Assembly (NCBI GenBank): GCA_028279245.1
Contig: JANQOE010000089.1
Span: forward strand, 1-50,139
DNA: 50,139 nt
Origin: Alphaproteobacteria bacterium
Lineage (GTDB): Bacteria > Pseudomonadota > Alphaproteobacteria > UBA6615
Direction: 5' to 3'
Both the position numbers and the translations under genes were made by a program. Under the pieces are notes generated by a model. The model was not told the DNA's origin, ran no database searches, and saw only the letters and a program-made list of their open reading frames with translations. Numbering within the stretch: the stretch's first letter is position 1; every line of letters starts with the position of its first letter. Positions 1 through 8,528 of the stretch are shown here, piece after piece.

Positions 1-2
1 TC

Positions 3-290
3 CGGGTCCAATTGCCGGAGATGTCCTATCCCGGCGAAGCCGAGGTCTTCCTCGTGCTCTATGACAAAAAGCACCGGACGAAGATCATGCGGGGCGAAAA
101 CGTCGGCCATGACCGGGTCAATTACAATGTCGTCCGGCAGTTCCAAGCCATCGCGACATGGCGCGGCGACCCCCTCGACCTCACCGTGCCGCTGCAGCAT
201 GGGGGCGACGCGTCCCAGACCGTGTACGCCATCATCGTCCAGGAACCCGCTTCCGGCCGCATCGTCGGCGCGACCTACGTGCCGCGCTAA
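3..290 (+). CDS. DUF1223 family protein, C-terminal part (cut by window start)
   Basis: The reading frame is open from the first bases of the window, so this is the 3' end of a longer gene. The visible residues carry the C-terminal DUF1223 pattern: an E-V-x-L-V-L-Y-D strand, then RGENVGHDRVNYNVVRQF, then a W-R-G-D segment. DUF1223 proteins are usually exported and have a thioredoxin-like fold; no enzymatic role is established. The N-terminal half, including any signal peptide and Cys motif, lies outside the window. It converges with htpG, only 15 bases separating the two stop codons, with no obvious terminator between. The family call rests on the RGEN...NVVR motif. Confidence 0.75.
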   Translation, partial: RVQLPEMSYPGEAEVFLVLYDKKHRTKIMRGENVGHDRVNYNVVRQFQAIATWRGDPLDLTVPLQHGGDASQTVYAIIVQEPASGRIVGATYVPR

Positions 291-305
291 ACCACCAAGC
301 GACAA

Positions 306-2186
306 TTACGCCAGACCACGCTCCATAACGCTGGTTAGCCGCCGCGCGAACGCATTGGCATCCTCGACCGGCTCGCCCTCGGCAATACGCGCCTGGTCCA
401 ACAGCAGGAACGCCAAGTCACCGACCGCGTCCGGCCCCAGCGCGCCCTCACCCTTCGCCGCGACACTCTCCGCCATCCGGCGGATCAACGAGTGTTTCGG
501 GTTGATCTCCAGGATGCGCTTCGACACCTCGTTGGTTTGATTATGCTGACGCAGGATCCGTTCGAGATGCATGTCGACATCGCCCTCATCGGCGACCAGG
601 CACACCGCGCTATTGGTCAGCCGGCGGCTCGGCCGCACATCTTTCACCGCATCGCTGAGCGTGACCTTGAGCAGCGCGGTAAGGCTAGCCAGTTCGCCTG
701 ACGTGTCGGTTTCATCTTCGGGCGGAGTCACGCCGTCCTTGCCGGCGATCGCCGATACGTCGATGTCACCGCGGGTGACGGACCGGAACGGCTTGCCAGA
801 GAAATCACTGACACCCGGAATCCAGAACTCGTCGACCGGGTCGGTCAGTAACAACACCTCGATCCCTTTTGCCTTGAACGCCTCGAGCTGCGGCGAGTCT
901 TTCAATGCAGCGGCGTCATCGCCGGTGACGTAGAAGATCTCGGTCTGACCATCCCGCAGCCGGCCGACATAGTCTTCAAGCGAAACCCATCCCTCATGTT
1001 CCGAGGACTTGAACCGCGCCAACGCCAGCAAGTCGTCGCGCTGCCCCTGATCCTCGTAGATACCTTCTTTGACGACGGGTCCGAACATGTCCCAGAACGC
1101 CGCATACGCTTCCGGTTCATTGTCCGCCTTGGTCTTCAATTCGCCAACGACCCGTTTCACGAGGCCGCTACGGATCTTTGCCAGCACGGGATTGTGCTGC
1201 AGCATCTCGCGGCTGATGTTCAGCGGCAGATCTTCGGAATCCACCACGCCGCGCAGGAACCGCAGCCACGGCGGTAACAGGTCGGCACAATCGTCGGTGA
1301 TGAAGACCCGCTTGACGTAAAGTTTGACGTGGTTCGACCGCTCCGGATGGAACAGATCGAACGGCCGCGCCGACGGCACGAACAGCAGGTTCGTGTATTC
1401 GATGACCCCTTCCTGCCGATTGTGCATGACATGCCAGGGCTCGTCGAACATGTGGCCGGCGTGCCGGTAGAACTCGGTGTACTGCTCCTCAGTGATCTCG
1501 TTCTTTGGACGGCTCCACAGCGCCGACCCCTCGTTGATCTGCGAGTCCTTGCCGCCGTCGAGCAGATAGATCGGCAGCGCGATGTGATCCGAATAGGTCT
1601 TCACGATCTGCCGCAGCCGTGCCTTGTCGAGATATTCCTGCTGTTCCTCGGCGATATGCAGCGTGATCCGCGTGCCCCGCGCCGGCGCATCGGCGGCATC
1701 GTCGATGGTGAAACTGCCCTTGCCGTCGCTTTCCCAGCGCCACCCATCAACCTCGCCGGCACGGCGGGTCAGCACGGTCACCTTGTCGGCAACCATGAAA
1801 GCGGAATAGAAGCCGACCCCGAACTGGCCGATCAGTCCGACGTCACTTTTTGCGTCGCCGCTGAGCTGTTCGACAAACGCCGCGGTCCCTGACCGGGCGA
1901 TGGTGCCGAGATTCTCGACCAGGTCTTCCTTGTTCATGCCGATGCCGTTGTCGGCGATGGTGATCGTCTTGGCCGAAAGGTCGGCGGAGATCTTGATCTG
2001 CAACTCCCCATCGCCCGCCATCAGCTCGCTCTGCGTCAGCGCCGCATAGCGCAGTTTGTCGCAGGCATCGGACGCGTTGGAGATCAGCTCCCGCAGGAAG
2101 ATCTCCTTGTTGCTGTAGAGAGAGTGGGCGACGATATCGAGCAGCCGCGATACCTCCGCCTGAAAAGCGTGGCTTTCTTGCCCCAT
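306..2186 (-). CDS. htpG: Molecular chaperone HtpG (Hsp90)
   Basis: Cytosolic ATP-dependent chaperone of 626 residues, close to the usual bacterial length. The N-terminal GHKL ATPase domain is clear: SLYSNKEIFLRELISNASDA, then ITIADNGIGMNKEDLV, then GQFGVGFYSAFMVADKV. A middle domain with LYVKRVFITDD and LPLNISREMLQ follows, and a C-terminal dimerisation domain ending in RRLTSVMERGL. The frame stays open 37 codons upstream, but the ATG at 2186 fits the family, whose N-terminus begins a few residues before the F-Q-A-E-V-S-R-L-L helix. It is divergent from the helicase at 2315, with a promoter-like pair between. No residue of the ATP site looks altered. Confidence 0.97.
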   Translation of the reverse strand: MGQESHAFQAEVSRLLDIVAHSLYSNKEIFLRELISNASDACDKLRYAALTQSELMAGDGELQIKISADLSAKTITIADNGIGMNKEDLVENLGTIARSGTAAFVEQLSGDAKSDVGLIGQFGVGFYSAFMVADKVTVLTRRAGEVDGWRWESDGKGSFTIDDAADAPARGTRITLHIAEEQQEYLDKARLRQIVKTYSDHIALPIYLLDGGKDSQINEGSALWSRPKNEITEEQYTEFYRHAGHMFDEPWHVMHNRQEGVIEYTNLLFVPSARPFDLFHPERSNHVKLYVKRVFITDDCADLLPPWLRFLRGVVDSEDLPLNISREMLQHNPVLAKIRSGLVKRVVGELKTKADNEPEAYAAFWDMFGPVVKEGIYEDQGQRDDLLALARFKSSEHEGWVSLEDYVGRLRDGQTEIFYVTGDDAAALKDSPQLEAFKAKGIEVLLLTDPVDEFWIPGVSDFSGKPFRSVTRGDIDVSAIAGKDGVTPPEDETDTSGELASLTALLKVTLSDAVKDVRPSRRLTNSAVCLVADEGDVDMHLERILRQHNQTNEVSKRILEINPKHSLIRRMAESVAAKGEGALGPDAVGDLAFLLLDQARIAEGEPVEDANAFARRLTSVMERGLA

Positions 2187-2231
2187 GGCCCTTGTTTGAC
2201 CCCTTCTCGGACGTCTGAGTTCTGGGCTGAG

Positions 2232-2260
2232 ATATAGTAACGCAAGGTTGAAGACGGCAA
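2232..2260 (-). promoter_or_regulatory. Putative sigma70-type promoter of htpG
   Basis: On the minus strand, TTGCCG (2260-2255) and CTATAT (2237-2232) are separated by 17 bases and lie about 45 bases upstream of the htpG ATG. I saw no good sigma32 pair (CTTGAA/CCCCAT-type). Predicted by eye only. Confidence 0.35.
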
Positions 2261-2314
2261 GGCCATGTCCTTGGGGGTGCTTGCATTTCTGAGCCAAGCC
2301 GCCATTCTGAAGTC

Positions 2315-4795
2315 ATGCACCCTGTGCAGCCGGCCCGGAACATCACCGCCGTCCTTGGCCCGACCAACACGGGCAAGACCTTTCTCGCAATCGACCGCAT
2401 GCTCGGCCATGACAGCGGGATGATCGGCTTTCCGCTCAGGCTCTTGGCCCGCGAAAACTACGATCGTGTCTGCCGCATCCGGGGCGCCAACGAGGTCGCG
2501 CTGATCACCGGCGAAGAACGCATCGTTCCGTCGAATCCGCGTTACTACTTGTGCACGGTCGAGGCCATGCCGATGGATCGGTCCGTGGCGTTCATGGCCG
2601 TGGACGAAGTGCAGCTTTGCGCCGATCCGGAACGCGGTCACATCTTCACGCAGCGTCTGCTGCATGCCCGCGGACGTCAGGAAACCATGTTTCTGGGATC
2701 TTCCACCGCGGCCGAACTCATCGGGCGGCTCGTCAGCAACGTCCGTTTCACCACCCGCCCAAGGTTCTCAGAGCTGAGCTATGCCGGGCCCCGCAAACTG
2801 TCGCGGCTGCCGCCACGAACCGCAGTCGTCGGCTTCTCCGCGGCCAAGGTCTACGAACTTGCGGAGCAGATACGCCGGCAGCGCGGCGGTGCCGCGGTTG
2901 TGCTCGGCGCTCTGAGCCCGCGCACCCGCAACGCCCAGGTCGAGATGTACGAGGCTGGCGAGGTCGACTACCTCGTCGCCACCGATGCGATCGGCATGGG
3001 GCTCAACATGGGCATCGACCATGTCGTCTTCTCATCCCTGCGCAAGTTCGACGGACGCGCGCCCCGTACCCTGACCCCGGCAGAGATTGGTCAGATCGCC
3101 GGCCGCGCCGGCCGGCACATGAACGACGGAACCTTCGGTATTGTCGCCAACCTGCGGCAACCGGACCCGGAGGTCATTGAAGCCGTCGAGACTCACAGCT
3201 TCGAGACGCTTCGCACCTTCAGATGGCGCAACAGCGCCTTGGATTTCGGCAGCGCACAAGCCCTGCGCAACAGCCTGTCGCAGCGGCCACCCGCCCGGGG
3301 ACTGGTGCCCGCCCGCGAAGCCGACGACCTGCGCGCCCTCACCATCCTGCTGCAACAGCCGAGTATCGTCGATCTCGCCGCGTCACCCGAACGTGTCCGG
3401 ACTCTCTGGGACGCCTGCCAGATTCCCGACTTCCGGAAGACCATGAGCGAAAGCCATGCGCAATTCGTTGCGCGTATCTTCCGCTTCCTGATGACCGAGG
3501 ACGGCGTCATTCCGGAGGATTGGGTGGCCCGCGCCATGGGCCGCCTCGACCGCGCCGATGGCGACATCGACACCCTGATCGGCCGCATCGAACATGTCCG
3601 CACCTGGACCTACGTATCCCACCGCGACACTTGGCTGAAGGACGCCACCCACTGGCAGGAACGCGCCAGAACCTTAGAAGACCGGCTGTCCGACACCTTG
3701 CACAAACAACTGGCGCAACGCTTTGTCGACCGCAAAACCGCCGCCACGGTGCGCCGTCTCCGCACCGGTGCACCGCTGCTCGCCGGTATCACCAAAACCG
3801 GCGAAGTCGTCGTTGAAGGAGAACCTGTCGGTCAAGTCGAAGGCTTTCGCTTCACGCCGAACATGCGCGTCAACGGCACGCGCAACGCCTTGCTCACCGC
3901 CGCCCACCGCGTCTTGCAGGATCATATGCGGGGCCGGGTAACCGAATGCTGCGCCGCGTCCAGCACGGCGTTCTCTGTCACTGCCGATGGCGGCCTGTGT
4001 TGGGACGGTGCGATGATCGCCCGGCTCAAGAAGGGCGCCGACATCCGGCGGCCAAGCATTCACATCCTGCCGACGAACGAGCTGACGACAGCGGAGACAA
4101 CGCGCGTCAGCAAGCGGCTAGCCACGTGGCTGACAGAGCAGATTGACGAACAACTCAAAGCTCTTGCCCGTCTCGAGGCTGCCCAGGTGGCGGGCCCGGC
4201 GCGCGGCTTGATCTACGAACTGTGCGAAGGGCTGGGCGCGGTTCCACGAAGCCGCCTAGCCAGGCAGCTTACCAGCCTCAGTCCGGAGGATCGGCGCACC
4301 CTGCGGGGCCTTGGTTTGCGTATCGGTTGGCACGCCGTGTTTGTGCCGCTGAAGAAAGGCTCGGCTCTGCTCCGCAGTGCCCTATGGACCGCCCACCACG
4401 ACACGGCGCCGCCCAAACTCGGGACCGGCAGAGAGGTCTCGTTCGCTCCGCGGCCCGATGTCCCGGCAAGTTTCTACCTGGCGCAGGGATACGCAGTGGT
4501 CGGTGAAACGGCTGTGCGAATTGACCGCCTCGAAGCGCTGATCCGGCGACTGCGACGATATGCGCGCCAGGGCAGCTATCAGGTTCTTCCAGCCGACCGG
4601 GCCATCGTCGGAACGGACTTGGAACGTTTCGTCGCCATCGTCGGTTCCGTCGGATTTGTCACGGCGCAGACCGGCGATGAGGTTGTGGTCACCCTGCGCA
4701 ACCGGCGGAAGCGGACCAGTCGACGGCGCCAGCGCCCGACCGTGCCAGCGGACTCACCCTTCGCCCGCCTGCGGGAACTGCAGCTTGTCCGCTAG
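2315..4795 (+). CDS. SUV3-like DExH-box RNA/DNA helicase
   Basis: An 826-residue superfamily 2 helicase. Walker A is GPTNTGKT at residues 15-22, motif II is DEVQ at 97-100, and motif VI is QIAGRAGR at 260-267. Motif V lies in VATDAIGMGLNMGIDHVV. This pattern matches the SUV3 lineage (mitochondrial degradosome helicase), of which alphaproteobacteria carry a homologue. The long C-terminal half (roughly 330-826) is helical and ends in a basic tail, NRRKRTSRRRQRP, which may bind nucleic acid. Its stop overlaps the start of the S4-domain gene, so the two are probably co-transcribed. RNA unwinding is the likely activity by family; the substrate in bacteria is not settled. Confidence 0.9.
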   Translation: MHPVQPARNITAVLGPTNTGKTFLAIDRMLGHDSGMIGFPLRLLARENYDRVCRIRGANEVALITGEERIVPSNPRYYLCTVEAMPMDRSVAFMAVDEVQLCADPERGHIFTQRLLHARGRQETMFLGSSTAAELIGRLVSNVRFTTRPRFSELSYAGPRKLSRLPPRTAVVGFSAAKVYELAEQIRRQRGGAAVVLGALSPRTRNAQVEMYEAGEVDYLVATDAIGMGLNMGIDHVVFSSLRKFDGRAPRTLTPAEIGQIAGRAGRHMNDGTFGIVANLRQPDPEVIEAVETHSFETLRTFRWRNSALDFGSAQALRNSLSQRPPARGLVPAREADDLRALTILLQQPSIVDLAASPERVRTLWDACQIPDFRKTMSESHAQFVARIFRFLMTEDGVIPEDWVARAMGRLDRADGDIDTLIGRIEHVRTWTYVSHRDTWLKDATHWQERARTLEDRLSDTLHKQLAQRFVDRKTAATVRRLRTGAPLLAGITKTGEVVVEGEPVGQVEGFRFTPNMRVNGTRNALLTAAHRVLQDHMRGRVTECCAASSTAFSVTADGGLCWDGAMIARLKKGADIRRPSIHILPTNELTTAETTRVSKRLATWLTEQIDEQLKALARLEAAQVAGPARGLIYELCEGLGAVPRSRLARQLTSLSPEDRRTLRGLGLRIGWHAVFVPLKKGSALLRSALWTAHHDTAPPKLGTGREVSFAPRPDVPASFYLAQGYAVVGETAVRIDRLEALIRRLRRYARQGSYQVLPADRAIVGTDLERFVAIVGSVGFVTAQTGDEVVVTLRNRRKRTSRRRQRPTVPADSPFARLRELQLVR

Positions 4796-5177
4796 CCCCG
4801 ACGACACCGAGTCCGGAACCCTTCGCCTGGACAAGTGGTTATGGTTCGCGCGTTTCTGCAAAAGCCGGACCCTCGCATCGAACCTCTGCAAGTCCGGCCG
4901 CGTCAGGATCAACAAGACACCCATCGACAAACCCAATCATCAGATCCGCGCCGGCGACATTCTCACCTTCCCGCAAGGCAGCCGCATTCGCGTGGTCAAG
5001 GTGGCAGCGCTCGGCGTGCGGCGTGGACCGGCGCCCGAAGCCCAGACCCTGTATGTGGACATGACACCGCCACCACCGCGGCAGTCCCCCGCCCCAGCGC
5101 ACCGAGAACGTGGCGCCGGCCGGCCAACCAAACGTCAACGCCGCGAGACCGACCGGCTCCAGGCGAACAAACTCTAA
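4785..5177 (+). CDS. S4-domain RNA-binding protein (HslR/Hsp15-like)
   Basis: A 130-residue protein with an S4 domain at its N-terminus: LRLDKWLWFARFCKSRTLAS, then SGRVRINKTPIDKPNHQI and AGDILTFPQG. The Hsp15 family binds 50S subunits carrying stranded nascent chains. The C-terminal 35 residues are basic and proline-rich (GRPTKRQRRETDRLQ), consistent with RNA binding. No ATG lies between the helicase C-terminus and the S4 domain in this frame. The TTG at 4785, overlapping the helicase stop by 11 bases, is the only reasonable start I see. The same order, helicase then S4 protein then ferredoxin, is common in alphaproteobacteria. Confidence 0.85.
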   Translation: MSASPDDTESGTLRLDKWLWFARFCKSRTLASNLCKSGRVRINKTPIDKPNHQIRAGDILTFPQGSRIRVVKVAALGVRRGPAPEAQTLYVDMTPPPPRQSPAPAHRERGAGRPTKRQRRETDRLQANKL

Positions 5178-5185
5178 GGATCAAA

Positions 5186-5644
5186 ATGATCAACCGAATC
5201 AAAGAGCTACTAAAGGGCAGCGCCGCCGCTGAGGCGCCAATGGAACGGGACGCACTGCAAGTTGCCGCGGCCGCCCTCCTGGTCGAGGCGGCACGGCTCG
5301 ACGACGATTTCGACGAAGCCGAGTGGACGACCGTGCGCCGGCTGGTGCGCGATCGCTTCGAGCTGTCCGAGGAGGAGGCGGACGCCCTGGTCGAGGAAGC
5401 AGAGCGCGAGGTCGCCGAATCCGTCGAGATCTATCGTTTTGCGCGCATCGTCAAAGATCGCTTTGACCAGGCCCAGCGAGTGCAACTGATTGAAATGCTG
5501 TGGGAGGTGGTGTACGCCGATGGCACCCTGCATCACTACGAGGCCAACTTGCTCCGACGGATCGCTGGACTTATCTACGTCAGCGATCAGGAGTCGGGCA
5601 GCGCCCGCAAGAGAACCCTTAACCGCCTAAACCAAACGAACTAG
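5186..5644 (+). CDS. TerB-like (tellurite-resistance B fold) protein
   Basis: A 152-residue all-helical acidic protein. It starts at an ATG eight bases after the S4 gene, preceded by a TCTAAGGATC Shine-Dalgarno region. Two helical repeats, AAAALLVEAARLDDDFDEAEW and LIEMLWEVVYADGTLHHYEANLLRRIAG, are typical of TerB-like and DjlA-N domains, where conserved acidic residues can bind a divalent metal. No tellurite-resistance neighbours are present, so the name describes the fold only. It is probably part of the helicase/S4/fdxA transcription unit. Its role is unknown. Confidence 0.82.
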   Translation: MINRIKELLKGSAAAEAPMERDALQVAAAALLVEAARLDDDFDEAEWTTVRRLVRDRFELSEEEADALVEEAEREVAESVEIYRFARIVKDRFDQAQRVQLIEMLWEVVYADGTLHHYEANLLRRIAGLIYVSDQESGSARKRTLNRLNQTN

Positions 5645-5674
5645 CCAAGAAGTCTAGACGGACAAGAGGAAAAG

Positions 5675-6007
5675 ATGACCTACGTCGTCACCGAACAATG
5701 CATTAAATGCAAATACACGGACTGCGTCGAGGTCTGTCCGGTCGACTGCTTTTACGAAGGCGAAAACATGCTCGTCATCCACCCTGACGAATGCATTGAC
5801 TGCGGTGTGTGTGAGCCGGAATGCCCCGCCGAGGCCATTTTGCCCGACACCGAGCCGGGTGTTGAGCGTTGGCTGGAGCTGAATCGCGATTACAGCGAAA
5901 AGTGGCCAAACCTGACGGCGAAAAAGCCGGAAGACCCGGACGCCGAAGAGCACAAAGGCGAGGATGGTAAATTCGAGAAGTATTTCAGCGCCAATCCCGG
6001 CGGCTGA
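5675..6007 (+). CDS. fdxA: Seven-iron ferredoxin FdxA
   Basis: A 110-residue low-potential ferredoxin. Cysteines at 9, 12, 17, 21, 25, 40, 43, 46 and 50 reproduce the Azotobacter FdI pattern with an offset of one. C9, C17 and C50 would hold the [3Fe-4S] cluster; C21, C40, C43 and C46 the [4Fe-4S] cluster; C12 and C25 are the two extra conserved cysteines. The acidic C-terminal extension rich in E, K and D ([17 protein letters not shown]) is usual for the proteobacterial FdxA type. The start follows AGAGGAAAAG. A hairpin lies downstream at 6127-6146. It acts as an electron carrier; partner reductases are not in the window. Confidence 0.96.
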   Translation: MTYVVTEQCIKCKYTDCVEVCPVDCFYEGENMLVIHPDECIDCGVCEPECPAEAILPDTEPGVERWLELNRDYSEKWPNLTAKKPEDPDAEEHKGEDGKFEKYFSANPGG

Positions 6008-6126
6008 CCCGATACCAGGGACCAAAGACCTATTCCGCTTGCTTCGGACGGCATAACAACAGAGGTGCCTTGCGCTCTGTATTTGCAGCGGAATTTGTGA
6101 TATAAAATAACAGAAGAAGATCAACA

Positions 6127-6146
6127 GGGGCGGCCTGGGCCGTCCC
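6127..6146 (+). terminator. Putative terminator or leader hairpin between fdxA and carD
   Basis: GGGGCGGCC pairs with GGCCGTCCC (one G-T pair), with the central TG and closing pairs opening as the loop; TTATT follows. An AT-rich tract, TATAAAATAA (6101-6110), lies just upstream. The hairpin could end fdxA transcription, or, if a carD promoter lies in the AT tract, sit in the carD leader. Confidence 0.45.
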
Positions 6147-6231
6147 TTATTGCTGGGGGGCTGGACAGGCCGCGCACCTCCACGCGGGCCGGACCACCCA
6201 GCCTGCCCCTGAGCCGGAGCATAAGCCTCGC

Positions 6232-6771
6232 ATGAGTCCTGCAGCGAAAACCACCGCCAAGACGAAAGAAAAAGCCAAGCCATCCCTGGAGTTCGACAAA
6301 GGCGACTACGTCGTCTACCCGACCCATGGCGTCGGCAAAGTGACCGGTATCGAAACCCAAGAAATCGCCGGTCAGGAACTGACGCTGTTCGTTATTCAGT
6401 TTGAAAAAGAGCGCATGACCCTGAGGGTCCCGATCTCTAAGGCCAAGGCCTCGGGACTACGCCGCTTGAGCAACCGCAAGGTCATCGACTCCGCGCTCAA
6501 GACGCTGAAGGGCAAAAGCCGGGCGAAACGCACCATGTGGAGCCGACGCGCCCAGGAGTACGAAGCAAAAATCAACTCCGGCGATCCCGTATCGATCGCC
6601 GAAGTCGTGCGCGATCTTCATCGCAACGCCGACCAGCCGGACCAGTCCTATTCCGAGCGGCAGATGTATCAGGCGGCGCTGGATCGCCTGGCCCGCGAAC
6701 TCGCCGCTGTCGAGACCATCGACCACGACGCAGCAGTCGAAAAGCTGGAGAAGTTGCTGCAATCTACCTGA
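6232..6771 (+). CDS. CarD family transcriptional regulator
   Basis: A 179-residue CarD/CdnL-type protein. Residues about 20-80 form the RNA-polymerase-interacting Tudor-like domain (EFDKGDYVVYPTHGVGKV, then IQFEKERMTLRVP). The rest is a helical DNA-contacting region with SRRAQEYEAKINSGD and ERQMYQAALDRLARELA. CarD proteins bind the RNAP beta subunit and stabilise open complexes at housekeeping and rRNA promoters. A Lys/Ala-rich N-terminal tail of about 20 residues precedes the domain. It lies 224 bases after fdxA, a leader long enough for its own promoter. The fdxA-carD pairing is frequent in alphaproteobacteria. Confidence 0.95.
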   Translation: MSPAAKTTAKTKEKAKPSLEFDKGDYVVYPTHGVGKVTGIETQEIAGQELTLFVIQFEKERMTLRVPISKAKASGLRRLSNRKVIDSALKTLKGKSRAKRTMWSRRAQEYEAKINSGDPVSIAEVVRDLHRNADQPDQSYSERQMYQAALDRLARELAAVETIDHDAAVEKLEKLLQST

Positions 6772-6875
6772 GGATAAGGTCCCTCTTGCGGGGGAAGGAC
6801 ACCTTGCCCCATACAATAGCCTGAGCGATTCGAAAGAGTCGCGAGGGTTGACGCGAACGAGGGGCAAGGGCCGCC

Positions 6876-7688
6876 ATGCTGCAGACCGACAAGTTTGCGG
6901 TCCTTCGCTGGCCGGGGCGCATATGGGTCATTCCGTCGATCCATGGCGACGCCATCCGGCTCGGAAAGATCCATCGGCTGATCGCTGAGCGCTTCGCGCC
7001 GGCAGATCGTATCGTCTACCTCGGCAACATCCTCGGCCGCGGCGCCGAGTGCCGGAAGACCATCGACACAGTGTTGAAGTTCCGCCGCGCGTGCATCGGC
7101 TCCCAGGGCATGTTTGCCGCCGACGTCGCCGTCCTCCGCGGCATGCAGGAAGAGATGTGGCAGAAGCTCCTGCAGCTCCACTTCGCCATGGACCCGGCCG
7201 ATGTGCTGGAGTGGATGCTCGACCAGGGCGTCGCCGCAACACTCGAATCCTACGGCGGCGATGCGCAGGAAGGCTTTCAAGCGGCCCGTGCCGGTGCCGC
7301 CGCCTTGGCACGCTGGACCGGCAAGCTGCGTGAGACCATGCAAGCGACACCGGGCCACGCCGCCTTCATGGCCGCGCTCCGCCGCGCCGCCGAAACCCGG
7401 CCGCGCGAAGGCGATGACCGCCTGTTGTTCGTCAACGCCGGTATCGACGTGACGCGGCCGTTAGCCGCCCAGAACGACAGCTTTTGGTGGGGCGCCGGCG
7501 AATTCGCGGAGGTCGACGCCGCCTATTCCGGCTTCCGCTACATTGTGCGCGGGTTCGACCAAGCCCATCCCGGCGTGGAGATCGGCCGGTTCACCGCCAG
7601 CATCGATGCCGGCTGCGGCTTTGGCGGCCCATTGTTGGCCGGCTGCATGACCCCGAGCGGGGAGCTGCTGGATCTGCTGGAAGCCTAG
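6876..7688 (+). CDS. PPP/calcineurin-like phosphatase-fold protein lacking metal ligands
   Basis: A 270-residue protein with the layout of bacterial PPP-type phosphatases, but each metal-binding signature is altered. The GDIHG motif reads IPSIHGD (near residue 20), GDYIDRG reads LGNILGRG (near 50), and GNHE reads GSQGMF (near 72). The acidic and His residues that hold the two metals are therefore absent, although the scaffold and the late IDAGCGFGGPL segment (comparable to DTGC..GG.L) remain. Hydrolytic activity is unlikely. A binding or regulatory role is possible but unproven. The first ATG at 6876 fits. It converges with the SNase-like gene, overlapping it by four bases. Confidence 0.78.
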   Translation: MLQTDKFAVLRWPGRIWVIPSIHGDAIRLGKIHRLIAERFAPADRIVYLGNILGRGAECRKTIDTVLKFRRACIGSQGMFAADVAVLRGMQEEMWQKLLQLHFAMDPADVLEWMLDQGVAATLESYGGDAQEGFQAARAGAAALARWTGKLRETMQATPGHAAFMAALRRAAETRPREGDDRLLFVNAGIDVTRPLAAQNDSFWWGAGEFAEVDAAYSGFRYIVRGFDQAHPGVEIGRFTASIDAGCGFGGPLLAGCMTPSGELLDLLEA

Positions 7689-8503
7689 TCCAGCAATTCG
7701 ATCTGTTCGGGGTGCGTCGCCGACACCGACGGCCCGTTCCGCCATTGCACCCAGCCGCGGACCCGCACCCGCCGCCCCTGATAGCTGTCGACTGCGATAC
7801 CTTCGCTGGCAAACAGCTCCACGGCATCCGGCGCGAGCGTAATGGTGAAGTCCTCACGAAAGTCATCGCCGAAGTTCAGGAACCCGCGGCCACGCGCGAC
7901 GTCTGCGGCGGTGACGCGCCCTTCGATCACCGCAAACTGATCGACCGCCTGACCGGCATCGAGGTGATCCAAAATCCGGTAGAAGTCATCACTCCAGATA
8001 CCGTGCCGCGCCGCCCGCGCCAGCCTTTCCTCGGCGAGCATCTCCCAGACCAGCGCCCGGTTGTCCGGGAAGCTGTAGGTGCGTCCCATACCCGCCGCCA
8101 GAATCGCGCCCTGAATCCACAGCCCGTCGGCCTCGCGAAACAGATGTGCCAGTTCGCGGCCATGCCGGTCCATGCGCAAACCGCCATAACCCAGTCGCAC
8201 AGCCTGCCCGCCGACCAGGTTCTCGAGCAAACGCTTTGCCTCCTCCGCCAACGGCCAGGTCTCGAACCCGGCGCGCCCCAGCGGCAGCTTCGGCGCCTGC
8301 ACCCCCACGAGCCGCACTTCACGGCCATCCGCCAACAGCACCGTGTCGCCGTCGATCACCGAACGGACGGTGCCTGCACCGCCATCCGCAAGCTGGGTCG
8401 GCAAGTCGACCGCCAGGGAGGGTGACACCGGCGAAAGGCCGGCCAGTACCCCTAGAATCAGGACCGCGAAAGTCTTGGCGCGACAGATGTGACCCACGTA
8501 CAT
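7685..8503 (-). CDS. Thermonuclease (SNase)-like exported protein, probably catalytically altered
   Basis: A 272-residue SNase-fold protein with an N-terminal signal-peptide-like stretch (AKTFAVLILGVLAGLSP, about residues 9-25). The OB-fold core is recognisable: VIDGDTVLL (Asp51, Asp53), REVRLVGVQAPK (Arg64) and RMDRHGRELAHLF (Arg116). In staphylococcal nuclease the segment after VRL is GIDTPE, giving Asp40 and catalytic Glu43. Here it is GVQAPK, with Gln and Lys at those places, so classical Ca-dependent cleavage is doubtful. The C-terminal 80 residues form a second domain of unknown role. The ATG at 8503 follows GGAGG closely. An in-frame TTG at 8518 with a better spaced AAGGG is the alternative. 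It is divergent from pip. Confidence 0.82.
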   Translation of the reverse strand: MYVGHICRAKTFAVLILGVLAGLSPVSPSLAVDLPTQLADGGAGTVRSVIDGDTVLLADGREVRLVGVQAPKLPLGRAGFETWPLAEEAKRLLENLVGGQAVRLGYGGLRMDRHGRELAHLFREADGLWIQGAILAAGMGRTYSFPDNRALVWEMLAEERLARAARHGIWSDDFYRILDHLDAGQAVDQFAVIEGRVTAADVARGRGFLNFGDDFREDFTITLAPDAVELFASEGIAVDSYQGRRVRVRGWVQWRNGPSVSATHPEQIELLD

Positions 8504-8528
8504 TGCCTCCAGCCTCAAGGAACCCTTT

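Noticed and set aside
5186..5644. Tellurite-resistance function for the TerB-like protein
   Set aside because: Only the fold matches; no ter cluster is present and the gene sits in a housekeeping block.
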